From Owenia fusiformis (taxonomy: Eukaryota; Annelida; Polychaeta; Sabellida; Oweniidae): a stretch of 64,000 nt of DNA. The stretch is taken from assembly GCA_903813345.2 (NCBI GenBank), contig CAIIXF020000005.1:35651375-35715374 (forward strand). Reading direction: 5' to 3'. Shown here piece after piece: positions 36,148-47,500 of this stretch. The notes beneath the pieces were generated by a model, which was not told the origin of the DNA, did no database searches, and saw only the letters and a list, made by a program, of their open reading frames with translations. Within the stretch, counting starts at the first letter, position 1; the number at the start of each line of letters is the position of its first letter. Both the position numbers and the translations under genes were made by a program.

Positions 36148-39100
36148 CAGTGGCGTAGGAACAATGTACGCCAAAACGCCAGTGCGTAGTGTTGAAAAGT
36201 GAGAATAAAAAGGCTTATTAATTTACCTATGTTCTTTGTTCATATTTTCTTATTGTATTGTGCAAAAGTAATCTCGAGCACACTAGCCTAAAGAAATGTT
36301 TGTGGATACCATATGATATGCTCGATTTTTTAATAGTACTCTTTTGCATGTTTTTTGTGCCTCTGTTATTTTTCTAACCTTGGCCAAAGAATAAAATATT
36401 GAAAGTTAATACCTTGTTTCTACAATTCTAATACTGTAGAAAATGCAAAGTAATCATTATTGCTCCGTTTGGCAAATAATCAATTAACGGATTGAATTCT
36501 CTTACCAACATGCTTTATTTCATGAAAATCGAGTCACTATTGACTGACTATCTTATGGATTTTAAAACTAAAATAAAATTTCGCCAAATATTCGTGATTC
36601 TCGTTCTCTTCACGAGAGAAAAACAGTTTCTTTTTTAAAAACTACTTGATGAATACCTTTGCATTTTTTTGCGCATGTTCCGTAATGCTTATGCAAACTG
36701 TGGTATCGTTTAATTATAATGATGAACCTCTTTAAATTAGATGTATATTTTTTATTCTCCCCTACCCCCAATTTTTCAATTTCACTATATCGATTTATAT
36801 TCCTTTGCTAGGCAAAATCATAGACAGAACTTATAGTTAAGTCAGCAATTATCTATTTTCTTACTAAATCACCTATTGTTATTGGTAGTACTTCTTGAAA
36901 TATGAATGTTATAGCGGGGTCAGATGTCCTTTTTTTGTTCGGCTTTTTCAGGAAAGCAACAAACTTGGCACAGTTGTAGAATCATATGATCTGAGTAAAA
37001 AATGATTTCAGGGCAAGTGATTTGGGGTGGTCTTCATGGATTTTTTAGCCTCTGACCCCCCGCCCCTACCAGACTGGGAGGGGTATATTGTTAAAATTAA
37101 ATAAAAATGGTTTTAAAGTATTTTTCTTTAAATGACTTCATTTGGTGATTGCTTTGAGCCTTGAAATTGTGTAAAACCCAATTGAGAAGTTGTCTGTAGC
37201 AAGAAAAACTCATTTTAACCCAATTATCTAAGAATAATTCGTTGTTTAAAGGGCCAAATACGGAACATCCAGTACTGTATTTCAAGAATGTGATGTCTGA
37301 TAGTCCTGAAAAAATTCATAGTAGAGTAGTAGAGGTTTGAGTGTTTATCACAGATAGAAAATATACCACGGGTGGCTCATGTATTTTTTGAGAAAAAAAT
37401 TCTCGAAATTTCAATTTTTAAGTGCATGCAGCTCAGGGGTAACCTTATTTTACCTTAATAATTTTTAAAATATACAATGTATGCATCTCATATGAGGTCA
37501 AAATGATGCATAGAGTATTGTTTTGTCATATTATTCCTAATAAGATGTAAAAAAATTATTGGAAATTTTTCAAAAATCCATATTTTCATTTTCGCTTCTA
37601 AAAGGCCAGGGGTAACCATATTTTACCTTAATAATTTTCAAGATATGTAATATATGCATCTCAAATTAGCTCAAAATGGTGCATATAGCTTTGTTTTATC
37701 AGATTGCCCTTGATTAGATGTAGAAAAATGATTTTACATTTCTTAAAAATCTAAATTTTCATTTTAGCTTATTGTGGCCTATGGGTAGCCATATTTTACC
37801 TGAATAATTTTCAAAGTACAAGACGTATGCATCTCAAATGAGCTTTAAAGGGTTTTTTAATCTTCTTTTGTCATATACTATTTCTAGGGAATGTAAAAAA
37901 TGTTTGGAAACTTCAAAAATGATATTTTCATATTAGGCCATAAGAATTAGATTCTCTGTTTTGCGTCCTGGCAAAATCCAAATCATGCAAGGGTACAAGG
38001 AAAACAAACACAAACTCAAAAAAACACAAACTTGTTTGCTGAGAAATGTATACATTTTATGGGCATTAAAAGGAATGACATACCAATTTGCAGTGATACA
38101 AACACAGATCTATACATTTATACAATATATTTAAATATAGGTATTATTCAAGGGTAAAAAAAAAAAAAAAATACACAATGTATGCCCAAGTAATCAATAA
38201 CACTGTCAACTTTGACGCACATCAATTTATCCGCCATTTCGTCTGATTCTGATTGAATGAAATGCGATGTTACTTTCGGACCCTTGTGGTTGCTATGGAT
38301 GTGTTTGCTTTTTTCTGATTTACTCAAAATCATGCAAGCAAGGGGACGCAAAACAAAGAAACTAATTCTTACGGCCTTAGCGTTTGATGCCATTTTACCG
38401 TAATAATTTAAATAAAGATATGTCACACTTGTTACTCAAACGAGCTCAAAATGTTGATTATAGTCAAGTTTTGCCATTTATTCCTTCTGAAATAAGAAAT
38501 AATGATTAAAAAAATTATAAAAAATCTCAACATCCATTTATTTATTTATTTATATAAAGAATCACAACATCCATTTATTCCTTTTTAGTACCAGTAGCTC
38601 AATACTGTACTATAGTTTTATCGAGCTCTTTTCTAAGATTTGAAAATGTTTGACAGTCCAGTTTATACTGAGTAGTAGCATTGTTAAGATTCTGTGTATA
38701 ATCATTTAAAAATATAATCCAAATCCATAAAACATAATCAAAACAGGTCAGGATTTATAGATTCTGACAGTCTCCCCTACGGCTACATAGCCCAGAGCAA
38801 ATGAGATGATTTCAAACATTTGCATATGTTCCCTCAACACTCCTTGTAAACATCAAACAAGTTTTTTGCATGCCTCGGATGCAACATCTTTTGTTATTAT
38901 ACAGATATCCGCCTCATAGGACCTACATTTTCATATGTTGTGGCCTCAGTAACAGCAGTGGGAGTAGTCCAACCACATTCATGTGGTGATAGAAACTGTG
39001 GGTTAGAATGCATCAGAATAACAAATGACTCTACAACTGCAATGTTTCTAAAAAAAAGATTCAAAGTTTAAAAACAACTGCAATAGCTCTGGGTATACAC

Positions 39101-41305
39101 CTTCCATTCCTTCAAATCAGATGATTTAGAGAAGTAGTAGAATGCAAAGGTGACATATCAAATCCAGTGATTGCATGAAAAATTGGGAGGGCTAAACTTT
39201 GGTCATGGCCAAGTGGTCTTGTAATATTGTGGGCAGGTAGGTATTGGAAGGATTTCCCCTTACCATATGCAATCCAAAATTACATTTTCAGTTTTTCAGC
39301 ACAAGTTGCCACCAGGATAATTTGGATAAACCACATCAAAATCAACTGTTAAGCAATGATTGAAGCAGTCTCTGGTATGGAGAAATGTCCTTGATGGCAC
39401 CTAAGACATTGCATTACTTGGTCACTATCATCTTGCCATGTTCTTGAGGGTTTCAGTGTTGATGCCTGGAAGGAGGACAGCTCCCTCTTGTCCCCACTAC
39501 ATCTTGGATTGCATTTGGTAAAAGAAAATCCATTCAATAACTATCTGTGCATGATATTGCAAGATCAATTGGCCATGACCAAAGTTTAGTCCTCCCCATT
39601 TTTCATTCAATCATTCTATGCGATGTCACATCTGCATTTAACTACTACTCTAAATCATCTGATTTGGAGGAATGGAAGGTGTACCCAGAGGTGATGCAAG
39701 TGTTCTTAAACCTTATATCTTTATATAATACTTCATTGATTTATCACTTTATATCTCAGTATGCATATATGAACATATGAATATGACAAAATGCCATTTT
39801 GAGCTTATTTGAGTTGCAAATGTGACATATCTTGAAAATTATTATGGTAAAATGAGGCCACCTATAACCAGTCAAAAGCTAAATCAAAATCTGATCATTT
39901 TTCCACCTCCTTAGAAATGTTATGACAAAACAAGATTATATACACCATTTCAAGCTCATTTAATTTTTTTTTTAAGGTTACCCCTGAGCCAAATGCACCA
40001 AAAAATTGAAATTTTGATAATTTTTTTCTCTGAGAATACATCAGCTACCAAAGCAATATTTTCTATCTGCAATAAACACTTATACTTCTATTACTGTGAA
40101 TTTTTTTAAGACTATTAGTCATCACATTCTTGAAATACAGTAATGGACGTCCCATATTTGGCCCTTTAAATAATGAATTTCTCCTGGATAATTGGGTTAA
40201 AATGTATTTTCCTCACTAAATACCACTTCTAAAATGAGTTTTACATCATTTCAAGGCTCAAAGCAATCACCAAATGAAGTCATTTAAACAAAAATACTTT
40301 GAAACCATTTTTATTTATTTTTTATAATTTACCCCTCCTCACCTGATAGGGGTGGGGGTCAGAGGTAAAAAAATCCATGAAGACCACCCCCAACCACTTG
40401 CCCTGAAATCATTTTCCACTCAAATCATATGTTTCTACAAATGTGCCAAGTTTGTTGCTTTCCTGAAAAAGCCGAACAAAAAAGGGGTTATATCTGGACA
40501 TCTGATCCCGCTATTAAAGACAAAAATAACTTGAAAATGTTGATTATTCAATTACGCGTTCCATTGATTTCAGTTCTAGAAAAGCTATTACCTAGATTTT
40601 TATTTCATTTGAAAGATAATAGATTATTGTTTTTATGAAATATAAAATTTTTGGCACCCCCTAAGTCACGCTGACTTCGATTTGACCTTTGTGATGGGAG
40701 GTTTATTTGGTCTTGCGAACTAGTGTTATAAAAAAGGTTGCAGACATTAGGATTAATTGTATCATTGATCACGAATGCGTTTCTTTAAATCAATTGATCA
40801 AGCTAGATTCTTTAATCTGGTACGTGTCGTATTGCACGGTACTATACACGATGGAATCAGACAATAATATATATCTCAATTCAATTATTCGAAAATGATT
40901 ACAAATCTCTCATTGTTATTTGGAAATCGATCGTCTTTATCGTTCGAGACATAAGAAAAGTGAGAATGATTTGTGTCGAGATTTAAAAGATCGGCTTTCC
41001 ATGGTGATATTAAATGATGAAAATCATTCGAACATTTTAAGCACATTAAAGAGGGTATCAGGGATATTAAGCTTGCATATAAAATCGAAACGCCAACCTA
41101 TACGTATGCCAAATCGCCCATACAAATACATCGCTTAACTAGTTCCGTTCACATTTAGGTTGTGAAAACATTGCAAGCTTAAAATCTCTATTGCCATAAA
41201 ATGACAATAAAATAGGCGTTTTGATAAAGAAGATTTGACACAATTGTTTCAAATTTTTGGCGTTTTTTTGGCGTAGTGTTGAATTTACACCTTCCTACGC
41301 CCCTG
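36148..41305. mobile_element. 5,158-bp foldback-type element, copy 2 (inverted)
   Basis: Reverse complement of 12997-18154 with no indel between the copies. The ends CAGTGGCGTAGGAACA and CTACGCCCCTG are flanked by CAAATG on both sides (36142-36147 and 41306-41311), a 6-bp target duplication. Small open frames inside are identical to those of copy 1 and are not credible genes. Confidence 0.85.
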
Positions 41306-41475
41306 CAAATGGGGCAAAAATACTCAAGATAAATGTGTCATTATAAAGATTGTTCTTTGAATTGCTTCGATTGTCGGCATCGATATGATATTTGGAAGGT
41401 TTCTAAATTTAGAACATGACGTCACTACCAAATTATAACACTTAAAATAAGTAGTGTTTAATTACTCGTCTTCGT

Positions 41476-41548
41476 ACTAAACTGGTAGCTCAGCGGTAGA
41501 ATGCTCCCTTTGTACGCAGGCGGCCCGGGTTAGAATCCCGCGCAAACA
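41476..41548 (+). tRNA. tRNA-like sequence, probably SINE or pseudogene
   Basis: Box A-like TGGTAGCTCAGCGGTAGA and box B-like GGGTTAGAATCCC are clear. The anticodon stem and the acceptor stem do not pair properly, so this is unlikely to be a functional tRNA. Confidence 0.45.
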
Positions 41549-42779
41549 TTTTTATTTTTTAACTAAATCATTTCGCTTTGATATTGCGCAGAAATAAACA
41601 ATTTTTATTTACACCAACTTTATACTAGAGCTTGAAAATGTAAAAATAATATATGTCAACATATTGCGTTTTGGAGTGATGTGCAGGTTTAACTAGCATT
41701 TAATCGTGTTCGCCTAACGATGAATCACCCTATGAGTATGAGACCTCTGTTGAAACTTCCTTTTTCGTCTATACTCTGGCCAGGGTCAGACTGATTCTTC
41801 CTTATGCCTACATGTAGGTCACATGATGCGTCAGATAGCCTTGCGAAATATAATCGTGCGATAGTATTACGATATTCTTGAGATGTCTGTTCGATTTTCC
41901 CGGCAAACACATTGATTGCTTGCGCCAAACAGTGCTCGTACCAAATGTGACAATACATGTACTTACGGCAAATTCAAGACATTGGAGAAAAGTCAACGGC
42001 GCCCGGGACATCGAGAAATCGGCCGATTTGAAACAACTGTGTTTTTTTATTATGAACAATGTAGCAGTTAGGATACATATTGTCTTCGAAATATGAGGTA
42101 ACATTGGTGTAAAAGGCAAAACTGAAATAAAAATTATGTATTGGGGAGAAAACATTCATGTTTTGGCTACACGACCATGCAAAAAATGTCTGAAAATATT
42201 GATTGGTTTATCTCTGTGCTGTTGATGTACTTTTGGGCACATTTTTTGAGACACCCTGTATAAGCTTAGTGGTAAACATCTAAATTACGAGAAAACAATC
42301 ACAAGTGAGTTGATGACGTACGTCTTGACAAATTAAAAGTAAATTTATTGAGTTATTTTTTTGTACAGTTGGACAAGTGTAATAAACATTTACCTCAAAT
42401 TATTTGAAGTAAACAGGCACTTTAAATAATTCTAATAAGGAAAACTACAATTACAGGTACAATCATCTTCAGTTTATATCTCGATAAATCATGAGCGATT
42501 GTCATCAAAATCCCATTGTGTGAGATCACGACTTTCTCCCATTCCATTTACAGTACAGTCCCTTAAAGGAAGAGATGAGTATAAGAACGGCAAAACACAA
42601 TTAGTGGAAAGTTGTTAAATATAAGGTAGGCTGAGTATAATGAGTATTCTACCTTTATGATTAAAATTATGAAACTCGCGCACAAGTTATAAAGAATGCG
42701 CTAATAAAGGCCGGTCCAAAAGTAACAGCCCGGTTGCCTTAAAGGTAACATTTCAATCATTACATGCATATATCATGTG
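41549..42779. other. Intergenic, one MITE end
   Basis: Holds an isolated acaccctgtata end of the TA-flanked MITE family near 42250. The overlapping open frames at 41725-42159 on both strands have no recognisable features. Confidence 0.35.
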
Positions 42780-42784
42780 TGAAT

Positions 42785-43884
42785 CACGGTGTCCAACCCA
42801 AACGCTCTTACATGCACGACGGGGCGTTTCATTCACGTGGAAACGCTGCTGAGCGAAATAAAATGGCGGCTATTGAAGATCCCACTATGACCGTAAGTAT
42901 TGTTTCACTCGTTTCCTCTACATATCATACGTTATGGTCAATCTTTCTGTCAAAGTAGTACATCACAAACTCGTATATTCTCATTTGCTAAAATCCCAGT
43001 GCAAATCCATTAACTGTTTTCGAAAAATCACTTGTTTTCCTCGAAACGCTCCGTCGATTTTGGACACAAACTTTAGAAACGTTCTTACCATTTTGTTTTG
43101 ATATTATTTTCAGATCATTCAAAAAGTTCGTAATCAAAACTATATCTAAAAAACGTGTCCGTACTTGCTAGGCAAATTGAAACTTCCCAACCTGGTAGTG
43201 CTACACATGCAACAAGCCGACTGAAGCCTACATCAGATACTATGCCTACATGTGTGCTAAAACTATTGACAAAGAAACAAAACGTTTATATGTGAATTAA
43301 TCTTTCTTCTTTTGATGCCAAGTGATATAATAGATCCTTTCTTTCTCTTCCTGAAAAGGAAAGTCAAGCTAATTCCTAAATTATTCCTAAACATAGTACC
43401 GCAGCGTTTCCAGTTCACTGTGTTAACCAGGTCGCAGCGTTTCTTTGATATGAGATTGTTATCATTTTTAAGACTGGATTTTCGGTCATGAAATCACAAT
43501 TACGATAATGTATGGTGCGTTGAAGCTTTGTAAATTGACCAAAATATACTCTCATGCTCTTATCTTTACATGTCTCGACAAAAGTGGTTTTGACCGGTAG
43601 ACTGACAAATTCGTTAATGAATTTTGATAACTTTTCTGCTTCGTACAGCACTTCCAAGTTGCTTCAAACGTCAACAACCAGCCAAGTACAACTTGAATAT
43701 CACACCCATCGAACGATATACTCGAAATAAATAACACATACCCCTTATTCCCATTATTTGGGAAATCGTCAGACGGTCCATCATTCCCGCCCGCCATTTT
43801 TCCTACTCTGGAGCGTTTCTTTGTTTAGCTTCAGTAATGAAACGCTCTGTCGTGCATGCAAGAGCGTTTGGGTCGAACACCGTG
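42785..43884. mobile_element. 1,100-bp element with CACGGTG ends and 5-bp target duplication
   Basis: The left end CACGGTGTCCAACCCAAACG and right end (reverse complement CACGGTGTTCGACCCAAACG) differ at two positions in that stretch. Inverted similarity runs about 55 bases. TGAAT flanks both sides (42780-42784 and 43885-43889). The CACGGTG end is one base from the V(D)J heptamer CACAGTG, and a 5-bp duplication is typical of Transib. Each end carries an ATGGCGG start codon reading inward, followed by a splice donor. No transposase. Confidence 0.75.
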
Positions 43885-44369
43885 TGAATGATAAAGATAT
43901 TTTATTGCTTCGTAAATTGTTTTGTTTTGAAAATATTAATTCATAGTAATAAAATATGTTTATTGACAAAACAATTAAAAACAAACAAGTTGTAAATTAT
44001 GAACAAGTTGAAAAATGATAATTTCTCAAATAATTTTATATTCAAAAAAAATTAATAAAAACGACTAAAAACATGTTAAAAACTATGAAGATATTTGAAA
44101 ATGATAATCATTTGACCATTTTTAATTCTATGCGTCAAATCGCAATCATGCTACCGGTTGTTGTGTTGGTGGACGTTTGATCTACAAGGGCGGAGTTGAG
44201 GCCCAAGTACTTCCTAACGAACTCAAAATCGTCCTAAATACCCGATGTGAATTGTTCTCGTATGCTCAAGAGGAGGTTCAAGCCTCAATAAAATTTATAT
44301 ATTTTAACAAATGTCAAGCGAGCATGTTAATCCCATGCATTTAGTACTTCACAAAATGTGACGTTAGTT
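43885..44369. other. Upstream flank of CLCA gene 1
   Basis: AT-rich sequence with no supported feature. It precedes the leader region conserved between the two CLCA genes. Confidence 0.4.
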
Positions 44370-44513
44370 TTTTACAAGTACTAGTCATCCACTTTGCGGT
44401 CGATTCTGGTAAGTAATCACCTTATTTAGGCGAAGTGATATTTTGTAACTTTATTTGTTATTAATCCACAAAAACAAGACGTATAGAACTACTTCTTTGA
44501 TTCTTATAGGGAT
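44370..44513 (+). promoter_or_regulatory. CLCA gene 1 leader conserved with gene 2; likely 5' UTR intron
   Basis: This stretch matches 54010-54156 closely (acaagtactagtcatccact, cacaaaaacaagacgtatag). A gtaagt donor at about 44410 and a ttcttatag acceptor just before the start codon suggest a short intron of about 100 bases in the 5' UTR. The duplicate keeps gtaagc and tttacag at the equivalent points. Confidence 0.5.
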
Positions 44514-47500
44514 ATGGAAATATCAAAAACGTTTAATTTATTTTTGACGATATTGGGCGTCCTGCATATGAGTTATGCGGGAAAGAGGTCGCTGATCAAT
44601 ATTAACAACGACAACGGTTACCAAGACGTTCTCATTGCAATTCATCCCGACGTGGCAGAAAATAGCGATATTGTTGCCCAACTAAAGGTAGGTGATACAA
44701 TGATTATGTTGTAAATTGTCGTAAATTTTTATCAAGGTTTTAATTTCAAATTAAGAGATGAATTAATCATGTTAAATAATAAATTCTATATTCAGTGTTT
44801 TTTGCCGAATTATCATTTGTTGTCATTGGTATTATATACATTGCTTTAAGCTGTTCATGCGAGGGCAAACGGTTGACTCTATTCATTCGAAAGGTTTGAA
44901 TATACCATCAGAAAGGAGGGAGTGTCAGAAATAAAGTTACAATAACATTACAGAATTCCGATAGTTACAAAGCTGATTAGATATTGTTGTCATAAAAACA
45001 CGATTTCCCCCTCTTCTCAGATATATTTGTCTCTTAACTATAATATAATTTTATAATGTTCATCTTTTTCAATTAATGTACACTAGATCTTGATCTCTTT
45101 TGTGAACTTTAAATAGTTCATATCATGTACATGTACATGTGTTTCACAGAGATTAGATAACGTGTACATTACACCTTTATTTTCCTTACTAAAGATAGAG
45201 GACAGATAACCCTTATATTCATGTGACTTGCTAGTAATTAATGAATTAATTAATTAATTGTTATTGCAGAACAGCTGTTAATTGAATTCAAGTATTGTAG
45301 CGAACACCCAAATATTACAAGTTCATTGGAACATGTGTCCTTATATCATGTACTGAAATATGATGAAGTTGTTAAAGCTATGGATATTTAAGATGCTTAA
45401 AAATGTGAAATATCCGAAATCCTCAAGGCAATTAAAGATATCACCTTTAAGACCTATAAACATTTTTGAATGTTCTAAAGTCTTCTTAAAATGAGTCGAT
45501 GGGTTATTTTGATGTGCTTCCTACATGCAAAACAGCACTTGTCTTGCAAAGCATACTTTCTCTTAAAGTTCCTAATCGTTAAATCTGTCCGGCCTAAATA
45601 TCCCCAAAATTGTTCATCAACTCAACTCAATTTAGACCTAATAAAATTTCTACAGATTTATTCCAATCCCCTCAAAGATGTTTGAATTTCTCGTGTTACT
45701 TGGTTTGTCGGCAATACATTTTCTAAAAGAATGTTTGTTTTATTGACAGTGAAGGTTACAGGTTCCCATGAATTATTTTTGAGGGGTTTATATTTAGGTT
45801 GGGCCACTTTCATAAAGATCAAACTTTCTCATTTTTATACATCAAACTACATACACGTATGCGTTGCAGTAGAGTGTTCAATATAAAAACCTAAAACAAA
45901 TATGATTTTTGGTGTCCACCAAACACAAGAGCCTCTTACACTGGGCTATTCAACAAGTGAAACAATTATAAGTTATTTATGCAGAGCTCAAGCGTTTGAT
46001 AAACAACACATCTACATATTCCCCCGAGTCATCGATCATTTCTTCTTTTAAGGGTTTCAAGAAATTGCTATCAAGGTCAAAAAGAATCTGGGTTATTAAA
46101 AAATGTATTGACATTTTCAATCATCCGATATTTTGAATGGTGAGATAGTACAATATACCCCCCCCCACACTCCTTATCACGTAATCCAAACTTGAATGCA
46201 CATTATGAACTGTTAGCTATTAAGACTATTTTAAAGCTTGTTTCCATTTTAGGCAATCTACATCAATGCATCATCTTACCTCTACACCGCCACGAGGCAG
46301 CGTTCCTACTTCCGCAATGTCTCCATCCTGATCCCGCCCACCTGGGTAGACAAGCCAGAGTATGAAGACGCCATCCTTGAGACACTGGATCGAGCTGACT
46401 ACCGCGTAGATCTTCCAAACCCTCTATGGGGCAACAACCCATACTCCAAGCAGACTGGACAGTGTGGGGAGCCAGCTGAGTATTCGCACTTGACGCCAGA
46501 TTATGTACTGGACACTGATGGAGACCGGGTTTGGCGTTGGGGAGATCCAGGTAACATTGTATATTATATTATATATTGCATTATATTATAATATTATATG
46601 ATATACTACAGTATATACATGTGTATAAACTTACTATTTTATCAGAATTCTCTAAAACAATAGGTTACATGTTATATTTTGTTATACATGAAGCTTTTTG
46701 CTCAAATAATTACATAGCCTCTCTGACAAAGTTAAAGCAAAAACTAGCGATATTAACATTCAGCATTTTTTTTATCTCTATACGCAGTTTAGTGGCAAGT
46801 GATGCATCTGCCGGGATTCAGCCATTTTATTATATTATATGCATTGCACAACATTCCAATACTCCATATGTTTTACATGTCCTAGCTTATAAGTTGCGTA
46901 CCTGTAAACCATACGTACATACGTACATGTATTTACTGTTGCATCCTAGGTCGTGTTGTTGTCCACGAGTTTGGTCACGTGAGATACGGAGTGTTTGATG
47001 AGTACGGCAATGACAATGCAGGAGAACACCCATTCTGGTACCTGAACTCAAGAGGACGACCTGAACCCACTGGTTGCTCAGCAGAAATTAAAGGTACAAT
47101 TCAGGAGGTGGTTGAAACATATAGTTTATTTAAAAACATAGGCCACAGGAGCGGGGTGGGGGCCCGGGGGTGGGGGTTGCCGATAGCAAAGATCGGGAGC
47201 TAGACGTGGTCATCTATCTAGAACTATATTTTGAGGATACACATTTCCCTTTTTTAACACATAGGCACCCCGATGCACAGGGTAACATTTGGAAGGTGTG
47301 GCCGAGACAGGGCTACTGGTTTACCAGAAGACGATTGCCGTTTCTTCCCAGACCTCACCGATGCCCAACCTGCAATATCATCCGTCATGAACATGCAGTT
47401 CTTGAACCCCGTAAGTTCAAGTATAATTTAGCTATTAAAATATTTATATTATAGAACAACCTAGACATATATCATAACAAAAACTGCAGACTGACTTGGT

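Noticed and set aside
41725-42159. Overlapping open frames on both strands, up to 115 codons
   Set aside because: No motif, no splice signals in agreement with a gene model, and composition like the surrounding intergenic DNA.
46576-46998. 140-codon open frame overlapping CLCA gene 1 exon 3
   Set aside because: It reads through intron 2 and exon 3 in a different frame from HEFGH; the spliced frame is supported by the duplicate gene.
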